Source: Auanema rhodensis (taxonomy: Eukaryota; Nematoda; Chromadorea; Rhabditida; Rhabditidae). From it: a DNA stretch of 64,000 bases. The stretch is from assembly GCA_964057225.1 (NCBI GenBank), contig OZ059896.1:6634001-6698000 (forward strand). The letters run 5' to 3'. The notes under the pieces were generated by a model. That model saw only the letters and a list, made by a program, of their open reading frames with translations. It was not told where the DNA came from and did no database searches. The position numbers were made by a program, and so were the translations under genes. This document shows positions 1 through 13,643 of the stretch, in pieces. The stretch's first letter is position 1; each line of letters opens with the position of its first letter.

Positions 1-3000
1 AAAGTCATCAAGGGTAAGAACACGATCAAGATTGGGCTGATCTCCAACACTCAGTTGAGGACTAACCACCATTTTTAAGAATGGACGAGATAACGGTAAA
101 TCCACTAATCGGCCATCTTGTAATACCTTGAAATTTGTTTTTTTATATAAAATTTGAATAAATCTATGTATACTTTAGCAAAGAAAATTCCAAGCGATTT
201 GAACATCTCCGCAGCCCGTCTGACTTCTTCGGTATGCGGTGGAAGGGGTGCTGGGAAAAGACCACCTGCTCTTCGAACATAGAAACTGAAACAAAAAATA
301 CTGTAAAACAACAAAATGGCTATCCTACCCCGGGGGCTTCTTTCCTTCTCCTAGGTCTAATTCACGCTCTTCCATTTTCAACTGATGTTCGTCCATATCA
401 TCGCACCACCAAAGAGCTAATGTTTTTCTTTGCAATTCGGCAGCAACAAGAGCATAAAACTCAAGTGTTGGACCTAAGCCTGTTCCTTCTTCTCCGTTGT
501 ATTCAATTTCCAAAACAGCTTTACGATCAGAATGGAATTTCATTAAACGTATAGCTTGTTCAAGAAGAACATCCTCAGAACGAGTAATCTACAAAGAAAA
601 CAAAATAAAAAAAATCAAATAAGTATATAAACCTTGATTCGTTCATGCTTCAGACGACCAATACGATACTCTTGATAACGATCATTACGAGCAGCACTGC
701 TAGCAGCACCTTGAGCAGCTCCTCTAGCTCTATCTGCTACCTGATCACGACGATTTTGAAGCCAAACGATAGCACGAGATACTCCGTATGCCGTAGCATT
801 AATGTACATGTTTCTGGAAGAAAACATTATAATTAATTAATATGTTTATTCTAACCTTGTTTCCATTGCGAAAAGGCAGGGATAAGCATATACTAATCGT
901 TCACACCAATATGGAAGAGCTCGGGAAGCCACAACGAGAGCATCAGATAATTCCTAAGTAGTAAATTAATAAAAAAAATGGCCAGCAAATATTTTTCATA
1001 CTTGTGTTAACTTTAGTGTTATCTTATCACTTATAAACACTTGGGGAGTGATCTGAGCATCAGGTAATTTTTCCATCACGCGTGCTAACAAACGAATTAC
1101 TTCCAAGCACTAAACAAAAAAAAATAACATTCGTTTATGGTGTGATATCACCTCATTGACAGTCTCTGGCACAGAATCATATTCTGAGGGCACTTCGTTA
1201 GCAATAGTAATGGGGGGACAAGATTGATCTTCATAAATTAATGTGTATGTTGGTTCCCAAACTCTACGATTTCTCTCAAATTTCTGGAATGAATAACATA
1301 AAAATCTTTTACGAAAAAGAACATACGGATTCCCATTTGATAAGATTGATAAGATCTTGCACATATCGGAAGATGCTCTCATTTTCATCTTTCATCTCAA
1401 TGGTAACATTAGGAATACCAGGCATATTAGGTCCCTTCAAAAACACCCGTAAGGAGCTCCCCTCATTCTGAAATTGTATAGATAATAAATATAATGGAGG
1501 TAAATAATACAATTGGTGCTTTTTGGGCAACTGTGTCAGGTACAACTGATGGTAATTCAACTTCTTGGGTTTGATTCACATTTGTTCTTCCTGGTCTAGG
1601 ATCAAAAGCAGGGATAAGAGCCTTAATTGAATATCATTAAGAGGCTCATCACATCTCTTCAAACCGGGAATGAGCATTTTAAGACAACTTCATCGTCCCA
1701 TCCCCTGACATTTCTGGAACTTGAACGAGATTCGCGGAAACGAGAGTCTAGTGTGTTGCCCATGATTTGCGAAAGCTAAAAAAAGTGCATGTATCACGGA
1801 AATAAAAAAATCGGATACCTGCTTCCAATTCAACTTATAAGCACTGTCTGTTTTAGATCCTCCAAAGACAGTTAAAAGAGATTCAACAGGGACATCAAGA
1901 TGGAATTCTTCGTCAATATCTTCTTCATTTCCATCTTCTTCATCATAATAGTCATCTTCATCAAGAAGCTCTTCTACTTCCAAAGGCGTGTTGCTAGGAT
2001 CCATTACCTAAAAGTAAGGTTAAATAAATGGATCAAACTAAGATTACACCGTTTGCATCAATCCGCGTAATACTTCAGCATAGCTTCCTAATTTTTGTTT
2101 CAGACTGGATCTTTCTTTGCGAATTGATCTGATAGTTGAAGTGCATCGAGATGCTGCAGCTTGGGCAAATCCTGACTGTGAAGTTTGTGGCGTATCTTTA
2201 CCAAGGTCCATAGAATCATCTAAACAATTGTTAATAACATTGGTCGGTGGTGTACACAAAATCCCACCTGTCAAAACAGCCCGAAGTTTTTCCATCAAGC
2301 ATTGGTCGGGATGTCCTGTTAATGCATCAACCACAAACTCTGCTAAATCTTTTTGGGAACTATCGTCGTCGTCATCATCATCTCTCTCTTCATCCTCCTC
2401 GACGGTCTTGTCCATTTCAAATGTGTCATTAGATTGTTGTCGTTGTCGCACAGCAGCTAAATTTGGAGCCGAAACTGACAAACTGCTCAATTTTGAATCA
2501 GCCTGAGGGTTCAGAACAACAGGAACATTCAAATCATGAACAATTTCGATTACAGAAGAACGAGAAGAAGACGTGGAAAGTTCGACATTGGAGCTGTTAG
2601 CACTTAAACTAGACAAAACGTGAGATCAAAGATAGGAAATTAAATACCTTTCCAAGGACTCAGATTCTTCAGCTCGAGGAGTGTCACATCCAGGTTCAGG
2701 AGTTTCAGACCCTTCAATGGCTTCAGATATTCTACCAAATGCATGTGTGTTTGCCCTGAAAACAACTTATAACTAGTATACTAAGAATTATTATTATTAC
2801 CTTGCTAGCAAGTTCTCCAATGAAGGAGTTTGATGTTGCAAAGATTCAGCAGAAGCTGCCTGGCCAGTAGAAGAAACCGATGGCCCAGCATGACTTCCCT
2901 CACGTGCTTCAACTAGATTAGTTGTTGACATTGATTTTTTCCCTGAACGATATATGGAAAATTGTTTTCAGAGTTATAAGAACACACCTATAGCAGAACT

Positions 3001-6000
3001 AGTCGGGGGAGTGCCGCTACCGGATGGTCCTGCATTTGTTGGTTTACAAAAACGCGAAAATGGTGTGATAGCACTTTTCTTTGGTCTTGCCGTGAAAGGC
3101 GTAAAATTGCTAAAGCTGGATAGAGGCGATGATGAATCACGAGCTTCTCGAGATTTAGAAATAAGATCACGACTTTTGGTTCTCATAGCATTCAATACTG
3201 ACGATGGCTGATTATCAGTTCGCTTCACATCAAATCGTCCATCAGCTCCAAAGCGATAAGAATTGGTATAGCCATTATCCCAACAGACATCAAGCCAACC
3301 TGAATCATTACACGTTTATTGTATAGAGTAAAAAAAAACAAAAACCATGTTGGTCGAGTAAAGTGACAATTTTCCCCTCCATTCCAGAATCTTGGTTATC
3401 CCATTTCCAGTCTGGACCTCTGACTACGCGAACACCTCGCAGGTCTTTGTCCCTGTTATCTTTTCTGATCATCCGCATTCTTAAGAGCCATATTCAAAAT
3501 GAAAAGAAAACGATAGCAAATCAAACCTGAAGCGACTAGAATTTCCCAATGATTCTGGGGTAAATCCTAGACGGAATTTATTATTGTTAGATCCCTGTGG
3601 TAGTTGGTTAGCAGCTATTGTAGTTTTCTAAAAAAATAAATTAAACACAGCAATCAAAAAAAAAAACAAACATCATCGACAGATGTAGACGGACTGTCCT
3701 TTTTACTTGATGAAGGAGTAGAGGTTTTTGATTTGGTCTGAAATAAATATTCATAAGTAAGAAAACAAAAAATAATTTACCTTTTCATCTTCTTTAGGAG
3801 TGAAATCATCGACAACTACATCGACAACCTCACCATATATTTCAAATCCGGAGAGACTGAGGTAGTATGTTTGTCCTGACGAGTTTTTTCCATTTTGAGC
3901 AATTTTTATATATCGGTAGGGTCCTGAACAAGCGATAATATGCACCGTAGATTCAGCATTCTTTACCTTTCTTTCTGTCATCTTCGATAGGCCAAGTGGC
4001 AGTAGATCCAGGATCCGAAAGACTAGCATCGTCAGAGTGAGCAACAAGAACATCCCAAACATTTTTATCTTTTGAAGCTTGAAGAAGCCAATTACGAAGT
4101 GAAGATCTCCCGTATCCTCGAGCATGTCGCAAGGTGTAAGCAGTTGGGTAAATACTAACACCGAGATCAATCATAAAATTAGAGTTCCTTAAAAGGAGAA
4201 TATAACAAAATATTAATAAAATAAGTATAACGTACTTGTCATCACTTGTATGGCAATTTATTGGATTACTTTCACGGCTCAAGATATCAGAAGGTTTGCC
4301 AAAAGGTTGTCGAGGATCCGAGCATGCACACTGAATGATAATACTAGTTTAAGAGAAATCTAAAGCTTAAATACCTGAACAATGTTAATAGTAGCAGGAT
4401 TCGTCCATTCTGACGCCGTTTTTCCATTTGTTCCAAGCCAGTAGATGATTCCTTCCTCATCAAAATCACTTGTGTAATTGAATTTAAGCGAATTTGAATC
4501 CCGAATTTGACGAACAAAATTGAAAGTACGTCTTTCTCTATCATACCTGAAAACGTTTATTGTAGGCGATAAGAAACTGAACACCGACCATTGCTTAGCA
4601 ACCATTTTTGATAGGAATGATTTCAATTGCCCAACACTTGTCACAGGTTCACTTTTTAGAATTTTGCCGGTTCGGTTCAAGAGTTGGCGATCTTGTTCAT
4701 TTTCGGTGCCCGAATATTCAAGCTTCATACGAATACGACGGCTGAGCAGTTGTAAACCAAATGCTGAACCACCGGGAGTATCATATAAATATTGAGGGAA
4801 TTTCTCATTTGCTTCCAATACTGCTACCATTTTACTTGCCAAGCAAGATAAGGCGGTACCCTCAGAAAATGCCTTCAGAAATTAAATGTTAGAAGAAAAT
4901 TTTTTAAATATGGTACCTCAGTAAATATTCTAGCGGGATAAGTAGTCGGATGGGAGTCTACCATAATAAGAACATCGAGTAACACCGGAATAGCCCCTGA
5001 CACAGAAAATTCAAATGTAGAGAGACGCCTTTCATCGATAACAGAATCCCGAATGACTTTCATAGCAGCAACAAGCTTTAAATAACTCAAATAAAACCAG
5101 TAACGACGAGAAAATATACCTCTTGAACTCTCTCGATTCTAGGTTGTCTCATGTGTTTATGTTTGATATCGGGTACGCCATAAACATCTATATCACGAGA
5201 AGCATCAACGACACTGCCAGCGATAACCCTAGCAGCCTGAACAACAAAGTTAGAAACATACTTCCGTTTACTTCTTACATTTTTCAGCTCAATAAGGGCA
5301 TCTCTAGGCTTCGCCCTAGCATCCTTCAAGTGATTATTCCATAATTCTAAAGCTAATTCTTGCACTTTTCGTCGTTGGATATCATTACGGAATTTCGCTC
5401 TTCGGCCAGTGACTCCTTGAGCGCTCCAGCCTGAAAAACAAGGGTTGTTATTTGCTAAGCGATTGAACCAAACCAGTATGGAATTCGCTAGGCAGAGCGA
5501 CATCGGGTAAATAGCTTTGCTTAACTTTCTCGCTATTCTCGAAAACAAATCCACCAGTTTCATCCTTCATGGTTATTTGGTTTAAGCCTTTGAGGGATTT
5601 AATTATTATCTCATTTGATTTTGAATAACTGATTTCCCAAAGAGGAACTTCCCACTGAAAATTTATGAATTTATCTCGACAAAATAAATTTTAAAAACAA
5701 ACCTTTTTGCTAGCAGAAGGAATGCTAACAAGATTGACACAGATACCGTCCTCAGGCCACAGCGCCTTTGCTTTTCTCCATCGTGCTACAAACATGCTGC
5801 GCTCTTCGGCTTTTTGTACAGGAGTGAGGGAGTTGCCAATGGTTCCATTTGTATAAATAACGTTATATTCACCGTTCATTAAAAAGTGGAACCAGCCATT
5901 GCTTCGGAACCTACAACAGAAATACTCGTAGAAAAATTATTAAATGAAAGAAAATACCCGAACTCCAAAGCAATAGTATCGTTCCAGATGAAAAAGGAAT

Positions 6001-9000
6001 CATCTCCTCTGGCAATTCTCCAATCTTTAATTTTATATGGAGTATTTATCTGGAGCCCTTGTTTTGATTTTTTCTCTTCTTTCGTTAATTGCGGCAACCC
6101 AGAGCTCATAGCATTAGTGAGAGCTGTAACAAACGATGACGCAGATGAAGCTTCACTAGAGTCTATGGTTGAGGAAGAGCTGGCCCCCTCTGTTGAACTC
6201 TGGAACTCAATCTTTGCTTTGCAAGTTTTAAGCCCAAACATACCGTAGAGTCCTTCTCATTGTCTACCATAATTCCAGAGCATGTGCTCTCATTTTCGGA
6301 TTCAGAGGTGGATATAGTCTTACTTGATCTAGCCATGATACTATACGCTGTTTCTTCGATAGTTTTAATCTCTCTCATGAAGTCTTCATAATCAATAAGA
6401 GATTCCTTAGCTAATGACCCCACTCTCTCAAAAACACCAAGACGTATGAGCTCCATTACCCATTGTTCGGGGTCTTTTTTTAGCAGTGATGATAAAATCT
6501 GAAAAAAAAGCAAACAGGTTCAAGATAGTAAACATGAGGTTTAGTATTCAATAACTTCATAATAATTAATATGATATTGAGCGCTCAATGCAAAATTGCG
6601 ATGAAATAATATCTCATCAAAAAAACTGAACAAATATTAGATGATTCCATAAAATCACATCAAAATTCATCAAAGAAACACTAACCAATAAAACTTGTTC
6701 CTGTCCATCATAATCATCCTCCTGATCAAGCACGGATACAACAACAGCTATCAATCTCTCAGAACTGTCCGGAATAGAAGAACTATTTGAATCTAAATGA
6801 ATAATTAGCAAGATTATATATTTTTTAAAACCCAACCTTGTTTTGATTTGAGATTGTCAGCTTGGACATGCTCAACAATTTTCCGTAATAACGACAATGA
6901 TGTTCGACGAACGCCACTAGATAATGTTTTCTGAAGAACAATAAAAATTAATAATATTAAAATGTTTAAAACCTGGAAAATTTCACAGAAAATTGGAAGA
7001 AGTTGTTGAAGAACACTTGAAGAAAGTTCGCGATCAGGTAAATCACTAACACTTGCTTCTCTACTCTCGGTAAGAGACTTGCTATCATCAGCTTCTGAAA
7101 ACAAAACACATAGTGGCAGGTTCACTTTTTCGTAATATACTTCCGTGCATATATACAGATGGTCCTTCCAAAAGCTGAGCGACTTGTGAGTGATCTTCAT
7201 CACTTCTTTCACGTGCTTTGTCCAAAGCGGTTTTCCCGTCTTCATCCCTGAGGTCAGGATTAGCTCCTCTTTGAAGTAATACTTTCACAATCTTGAGTGT
7301 ATTTCATGATTAACAAGTAGAAATAAATTCAACTTACATCTGGTCTTCCAAAACAAGATGCATAATGAAGGCTGCTGCTTTTATGACCTTTATTTACATC
7401 AGCACCCTAAAAACATTTGAGATAATGTTTATATTCAAGCAGGCAAACTCACCTTATCACATAAATACTGAACCATTTCGAGTGAACCAAAGGCAGAAGC
7501 CCAATTACATAATGTTTGTCCAACATCATCAGTGAAATTCACATCAACCTGTAAAAATTATAAGTTATGGCAAATAATTAGGGGGATAGCAACCATTCCA
7601 CTTTCAACAGCTTCAACAAGAGCTGAAAAATCTTTTTGACGAATGGCATCTATTAAATGGCGATGAGCTCTATCAGAATTTTGATTACTAGTTGACGGTT
7701 CTCCCGATATCTGAATCTGACAGATATAAACAACAAAATCAAAAAAAGCAGCATACTGGAGCCGTGTGAGGAAGGGCTTTCCTGCCATCGCATAATAGAA
7801 CAACAAGTAAATCCGCTAAACGTAAACCATCAGCAACACAACGATCGTCCTTATTTGTGAGAACAGCATGGATAGCGTCAATGAGATGCGATGAACTAAA
7901 GTAACCGGTATTGGTTAAATTTTATAAAAAAAAAGAAATGATTTAATACCTCAGAACCTGATCTGTTACTGTCGCACTTCCACGACACAAATTGCTTAAT
8001 AATGATAAAACAATTGAAAGAAAATTAGGTGAATGCTCAGCATCAGAAGCTAAAGTTGACAATAAATGTTCAACTAAATTACTGTGCGTTGCTAATTCTG
8101 CTGGATCCATCATTTTTCTTAAAAACCTATCAGTTAAAGCGGCAAAGCACCTAAGAGCACTTTCAGCAACCTATAATCATTTTATGTCATATATTGATTA
8201 GCATTTGCTATTCTCACTTTAGCATCCTCATGAGCTAGAAGCAAACCCAGACTTTCAGCACATTGTGGCAAATCAGCATCATTGGGTTCCATTTTTCCAC
8301 ATAATCTAGTCACCACAGTCATTGCCGAATGCATTGTATCCTACAATGATCATGATAAACAAGTTATATATAACCGCAAAAACCTTATGAATGCTTCCTC
8401 CCTGTTGTCGAACCAATGTCAGCATGGAGTTCATCCCCCCAGCTTCATAAACTGCTAATGTTTCTCGCTGACAAACATGCTCTAACAATTTGACGCACTG
8501 CTCAGCTTAAAAAGGGGACATTCAAACTTCTTTTAATATGTATACCAAACCTAGATCTTTACTAGCTCTTTCAAACATATCAGCAGCAGCCAAACGATGG
8601 CATATAGCTTTTATAGCACCTTCAACCTAAATACCCAATATCAGATACTATTCTTCAATTTCAACAGTGACAGGATGTGTCACGTGCATAAGAAATCATT
8701 AAAATTCAAACCTGAGTAATTCTTCGTGTGCATTCATTTGATACATCAAGATAATATGTGATTGCACGAGCTGTGACCTAAAGCAATTCCAAGATATTAT
8801 GAAATTTCTTTTGTCCATATATTTACCTCAAGAACATTGTCCGGCGCTGAGTCATCTAAGAAAATTTTGCATAAAGCAGGCAAGAATGTTCGTGGAGGAC
8901 ATGATTCAAAGCATCGATCAATATTATCCGACATAAGAAGAAGCATACATAATTGCTCCAATGCCATAAGCTACAACATTGTATAAAATTGATCGTCATT

Positions 9001-9114
9001 TCATACGAGAGAAGATTTTAACTATTTTCTTTAACTAATTACCTGAAGGTCCCTTTCCTCACCACTGCCTGTTTGAAGCCATTCTAATAAAACATCTGGA
9101 TCTATACCGTCCAT
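1..9114 (-). CDS. hecd-1: HECTD1-type HECT E3 ubiquitin ligase, 3' end missing
   Basis: Large multi-exon gene read leftwards from ATG at 9114-9112 (protein begins [14 protein letters not shown]). Domain order matches animal HECTD1: N-terminal armadillo-like helices (about 9114-7600); ankyrin repeats (about 7553-7145, with GADVN and [13 protein letters not shown]); a SUN/galactose-binding-like domain (about 4330-3850, with [18 protein letters not shown] and [11 protein letters not shown]); an MIB/HERC2 domain (about 3450-3210, with [11 protein letters not shown]); a long Ser/Asp/Glu-rich linker (about 3200-1700) with poly-Asp; and the start of the HECT domain (about 1270-1). The last residues seen, [11 protein letters not shown], lie inside HECT, so the C-lobe and the catalytic Cys are beyond the window. 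Introns are mostly 40-60 nt. By family it transfers ubiquitin from an E2 to substrates. Close similarity along the whole length makes the identification firm; individual exon borders were not all verified. Confidence 0.95.
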
Positions 9115-10601
9115 TCTTTTCGAAAAAGGATGACTGCCGCAGAAACGCGAACCAGTCAATCCTCAGTCAGCAAACTGCTTTGCTAAAATCAAGAGAATCG
9201 TGATTCCTTTGTGTCAGGGCCATATAAGAAGATAACGACTTTCTATATATACGTATATATACAAAGTATATATGTATATATAAATATCAAAAAAGAGCAA
9301 AAATATTAGATATGGGATTTTTATATATTGATACGTCTATATACATGATATGTCAATGTTTATGCCTATAAAATTTAGTTACTAGTCTACTAATACAACA
9401 TAAAAGTCAAATAACTTATTTTGAGCAAAGGACTAAAGTCGCATGACAAAGTAGTGACACGCTGCGTCCTAAGACGCTATTCGGCGCCTGTAGGTCTCGT
9501 GCGCGCCTTCTCTAGGGGGGAATACGCGTTCCACCAGGGCTGAGGCTAAATGTGCAACCGGGCTGGCGCAATCGACACACACATACATACAGCCACACCA
9601 CACATAACATAGGAAAAGATGGCGAGAACGAGAGAGATAGAGAGTGAAAAATACGGAGGAAAGAGAGGATGGAAAGACACATATGAAGGGTAGACAGACA
9701 GAGTCGACTATCGACTCAGTCATCTCCTGTTTCTTTCTAGCTCTCTCGTTTCCTTGTTTGTCTGCACTCTCTCAAAAATTCGCGTTCTTTAAATTTTAAA
9801 TGTCTGTCTGTCTAGCAGTAGTCCTCACTCGCAGTCGTCCGCGGTCTTCGCCAGTCAAACTGCTTGCTTGTCTGCTTTCTTTCCTTGCTCTGCTGGTTTC
9901 TGAGTTGGAGCACTCTTTGAAAAACACAGTAGTAATAATGTGTGTTGTTTTGTTGAAAGCAACTGTTAGCTAGGGATTGAGTGTGGCCTTGAAGCTAGGA
10001 TTTTTCTATGTATGTTGAACAAAGTATATGTTTGTTGGTTTCTATTATATTTGAGTCAGCAAAGTGAATTTGAATAAAAAAATATTGGAATGAGGCTTAA
10101 GAAGAAAATAAGTTTTATCAAAACAAATCCTTGCTTTTTCTTGTTTTTGTTTTTGTCCAATAGGAACATCGAATATTTTTAATAATGCTTATCGTGGATG
10201 ATTAGCCTATAAGCGAAATATTTCATATATTGATGATAATTTTCACTAGTCCTTAGCAAGCTGGATAAGAATTGCCGTGATAATTAACATTGGCAGGCCA
10301 TTTATTAAGCTTTTCTGAGAAGAACTTGCTGTTCGTTTGCAATTTCATGACATAAGGATTTTCTGTTGACATGTATTCAGGAATTTATAGTAATCATGAA
10401 TATCATTAAAGTTTTTGAAAAATTTTCAAAACAAATTGGGTATGATGAGGACGGAACGTATGTAGCCGAAGGTCGATTCTTGAAATTTTCCCTAATGAGA
10501 ACCAGTTCCGTAAGACGCCACAATTAACCACATACACACTTCTACATTTGTCTTTTCCTTTACGCGCTTTCGAACTCTAATCATCATGATAATCATACAT
10601 A
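9115..10601. other. Intergenic region with probable divergent promoters
   Basis: Lies between the head of HECTD1 (-) and the head of the ion-channel gene (+), so it should hold both promoters. An AT palindromic tract with repeated TATATA/TACGTA steps lies at about 9240-9290. A locally GC-rich stretch lies at about 9464-9560 (cgcgcc, a run of six G, acgcgt), followed by pyrimidine-rich DNA to about 9900. I see no convincing coding exon. Confidence 0.5.
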
Positions 10602-13576
10602 ATGAATAGAATTGTCTTTATTCTCATTCTATTCGTAATTCCTACTGTGTTTTCTAATAAGAAAATAAATGATAAAAGTTTGTTTGTAATAAACGTCTTC
10701 CCTGTGACTCGAAATATGTTTAGATTCAAAATGGTTAAAATATTTAAAAGTCAAAGTATCTGTTGATGAAACTCACGAAGGAACGTCACCATTTTCACAG
10801 GTATATTCTCATATTTTTACTTTTTTGAAAAAGTAAGAAACTATATTGATAATTTTTAATTAATTCTGTTTTTTTTCTCTCGTTGTCTAACATTTTTTCA
10901 TCTTGAAAAGTATAGAAAAAATTCTCAAATATTCGAGAAAACAGATCTCATTAATTTAATTGGACTCGCTAATTCGAGAGGAAAAAAAGATGTAATTGGA
11001 TTCAAAAAAATAATTCATAAAGCGAAAGAAATTCTACTTCTAAGATATATAGAATGAAAGTGGAATTGAAAAAATTACAAGTACCGAAGGCAATGATCGT
11101 AACGATGATGAAAGATATTTGCAAATAGAGCTAATAGAACCAACAAGCAATGTCGATAAAGGCTTTATCAAAGGTAAATGTCCTGGTCGATGAAAACAGA
11201 CAATTTTGAAATAGACTCGATAGAAAATGAGATTGGAAATAGTGAGAATCAAAGGAATGAAAAAGAGCAGACGGCTTTCAATGGCAAAATTGATGCGAAT
11301 TCCATCAGTAGCCCAACAGACACGGTGACAACAATGGAAGAACAGGTGGTAGAAGAAGACCCGAAGGAACTGTCGTCATCGTCAGATAGCAGTATAACTT
11401 ACATAGTTCTAGACGAGAAAGGACGTGTAGGCCCCGATTTTGAAGTCATGGGTGAGATTAAGTTTTTATGAAACAAAATAAAGAAATATTCTAGAAATGA
11501 CAGTGGAACAACTCGATTTATCTAAAGATAACACACTCGTAGCTCATAAGAATATAGCTTTGTTAGAGAAAGAAGTTATGGTTGTTGATATAAGTAAGTA
11601 TGATGAGAAAGAACTTCGAGAGCGTCTGACGAATATTAGTAATCTCGAAGAATCGAAAGGAGAACGGCACAGGTTTGTTTAAATATTTGAAAGTGTTTTC
11701 TGAAGAAAACATTTTTTAAATCTATTTTTAACAATTTATTTAAGCAATTTAATAATGAATTAACACGTTTGCCAAGCAAAAATTTAAGAAAAAATGGAAA
11801 AATCAAATATATCTCTACTGATAATTTTATAAATGACGATATTTATTGTTTTCAATTAATTCTAATTTTGTAATACTTAAAAATTACGAAATCATACGTG
11901 AAAGATTCATTTTTTTCTTAAATAAATACTTTTTTTTATAATAATAAGAAGAATATGAAGAAGAAAAAGAAACAAATTTAAATTATAAAAGCTCAATTCA
12001 AAAGACTATTCAGAGATCTTGGTAGTAGTTTTATTCTACCAATATTGGCTGCTTGTGAATATGATAATAATTCTGCACCTTTAATATTCTCAGGTAAAAT
12101 GATTTTAAGAATGAAAAATTGAGATTTTTTTCAGATGTTCCTGTGAACGTGGTTGTACAATTAAATATTTTGTATTTAGCCAATTTTGATAGTGCTTTAA
12201 TGGAATATACAACTGACATGGAAATGCAATTAACTTGGTATGATTTAAGGTTTGGGTATTAAAACTTTATTTTTATAATATTTTATTTTTATGTTGGCTA
12301 ATAACTACACTCATCCTATTCGTATTCGAGAAAAAGAAATTATGGATAAAATTTGGAGGCCAGATCCATATTTTGTAAACTCAAAGTTCAGCTATTTTCA
12401 TCAAGTTTCTTTTCCAAACTTTCGAATGCGAGTCATGCCTGATGGTTTAGTAACATATACCATGAGGTTAATATTGATTTCATCCATATCTATATGAGAT
12501 TTGTATTTATATTTTCAAATTTATGAAAATATTATTTCAGAGTATCTTCAGTATGCAATTGCTTCATGACATTTTGCCTATATCCTCATGATCGTCAAGT
12601 GTGTGATCTGATAATAAGTTCAAGTAATTCTGTGTGAAAGTTCAACTTTATTACACCCTGTCTTCTTTTTTTAGTAGCTTATCCATCCTCGTTTGTACAA
12701 TTTCATTGGCATTCAGAACCAGTTCATTTCCAATCAAGAATAGCTTTGCCTGAACTACATTTAGAACGACTGTATACGGAACGCTGTCATGTAGAAGGAA
12801 AACTATGTAAGAAATATAATTTTAAATTAATAAAGAATATAGATATTATCGTATCTTTTAATTAATTTAATAATTATTATTATAGTACCATCATCTAGTC
12901 TCCGTCTTATTTTTGTTTTGGAAAGAGATGGTGGACGAGCTGTTGTGGAAAAATATATACCAAGCACCTTAGCCATGATGTTTGCTTGGGTTGCACCATA
13001 TGTGCCTTATAACTATGAAGAAGTTCGTATTGTTACTCCGATTACGGTAATGAGAAAAAAATAAAAACGAGAAGACATTCTAATAAAAAACTATATTGTC
13101 TTCAGGTTTTACTTACTCTTGTTCAAATGGAAAAAGGCGATCAAAAAATTCGTACATCATATCTTACTTCAATTGATGTATGGTTTGCAGCTATGAAGAT
13201 GTTTACTGTATTTTCATTGATTGAAAGTTTGACAGTTCTGGCATTGATTAAGCAAAGCCGAGCAATGGTAACTACTCATCAATCTTTAATGAATAGGATA
13301 AACGTTATTTTAGGAAAAAAATGCAACTAGAGCTTCAAACGAGTTTGAACGTATTCAGTGTAAAACAGAAGCTTATCGGTTGACGAAATTATATCATCGA
13401 CTGGATTCTATCTCTAGATTCGTATCTCCATTAGTAAAAAAAATTTTAAAATTAAAACTATAGATTCTATTTAGGTTTTTGTGTTGTTCTTCCTTTACTA
13501 CGTGCTCTTCATTGCGCAAGGTGATGAATCCGGATGCTTACGTAAGCAACAAATTTCCAATCCATTTTTTGTTTAG
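10602..13576 (+). CDS. Cys-loop ligand-gated ion channel subunit
   Basis: Fifteen exons join in phase to 635 residues: 10602-10677, 10724-10800, 10911-10991, 11053-11173, 11215-11451, 11495-11672, 12005-12093, 12135-12249, 12293-12466, 12541-12623, 12675-12806, 12886-13046, 13106-13267, 13314-13433, 13475-13576. It begins with a signal peptide (MNRIVFILILFVIPTVFS). About 235 acidic, Ser-rich residues follow before the ligand-binding domain starts at RLFRDLG. Family marks: WYDLRLA, WRPDPYFVNSK, a canonical Cys-loop (C-13-C with YPHD), then TM1-TM3 and a short last exon carrying TM4. At the start of M2 the sequence is EVRIVTP, not the PAR motif of typical anion channels, so selectivity is open. 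It resembles nematode LGC-type subunits; ligand unknown. The exon 8/9 junction lacks an AG acceptor. Confidence 0.88.
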
Positions 13577-13643
13577 AAAAAATTAATCGAACAATGCTTA
13601 TCTTTATATTATTTTTTTGGTATTTTATTTAAGAGTATGTATA

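Noticed and set aside
13268-13330. Apparent frameshift in the channel after TM3 at a run of seven A
   Set aside because: A 46-nt intron (13268-13313, GT...TAG) restores the frame exactly; no frameshift is needed.
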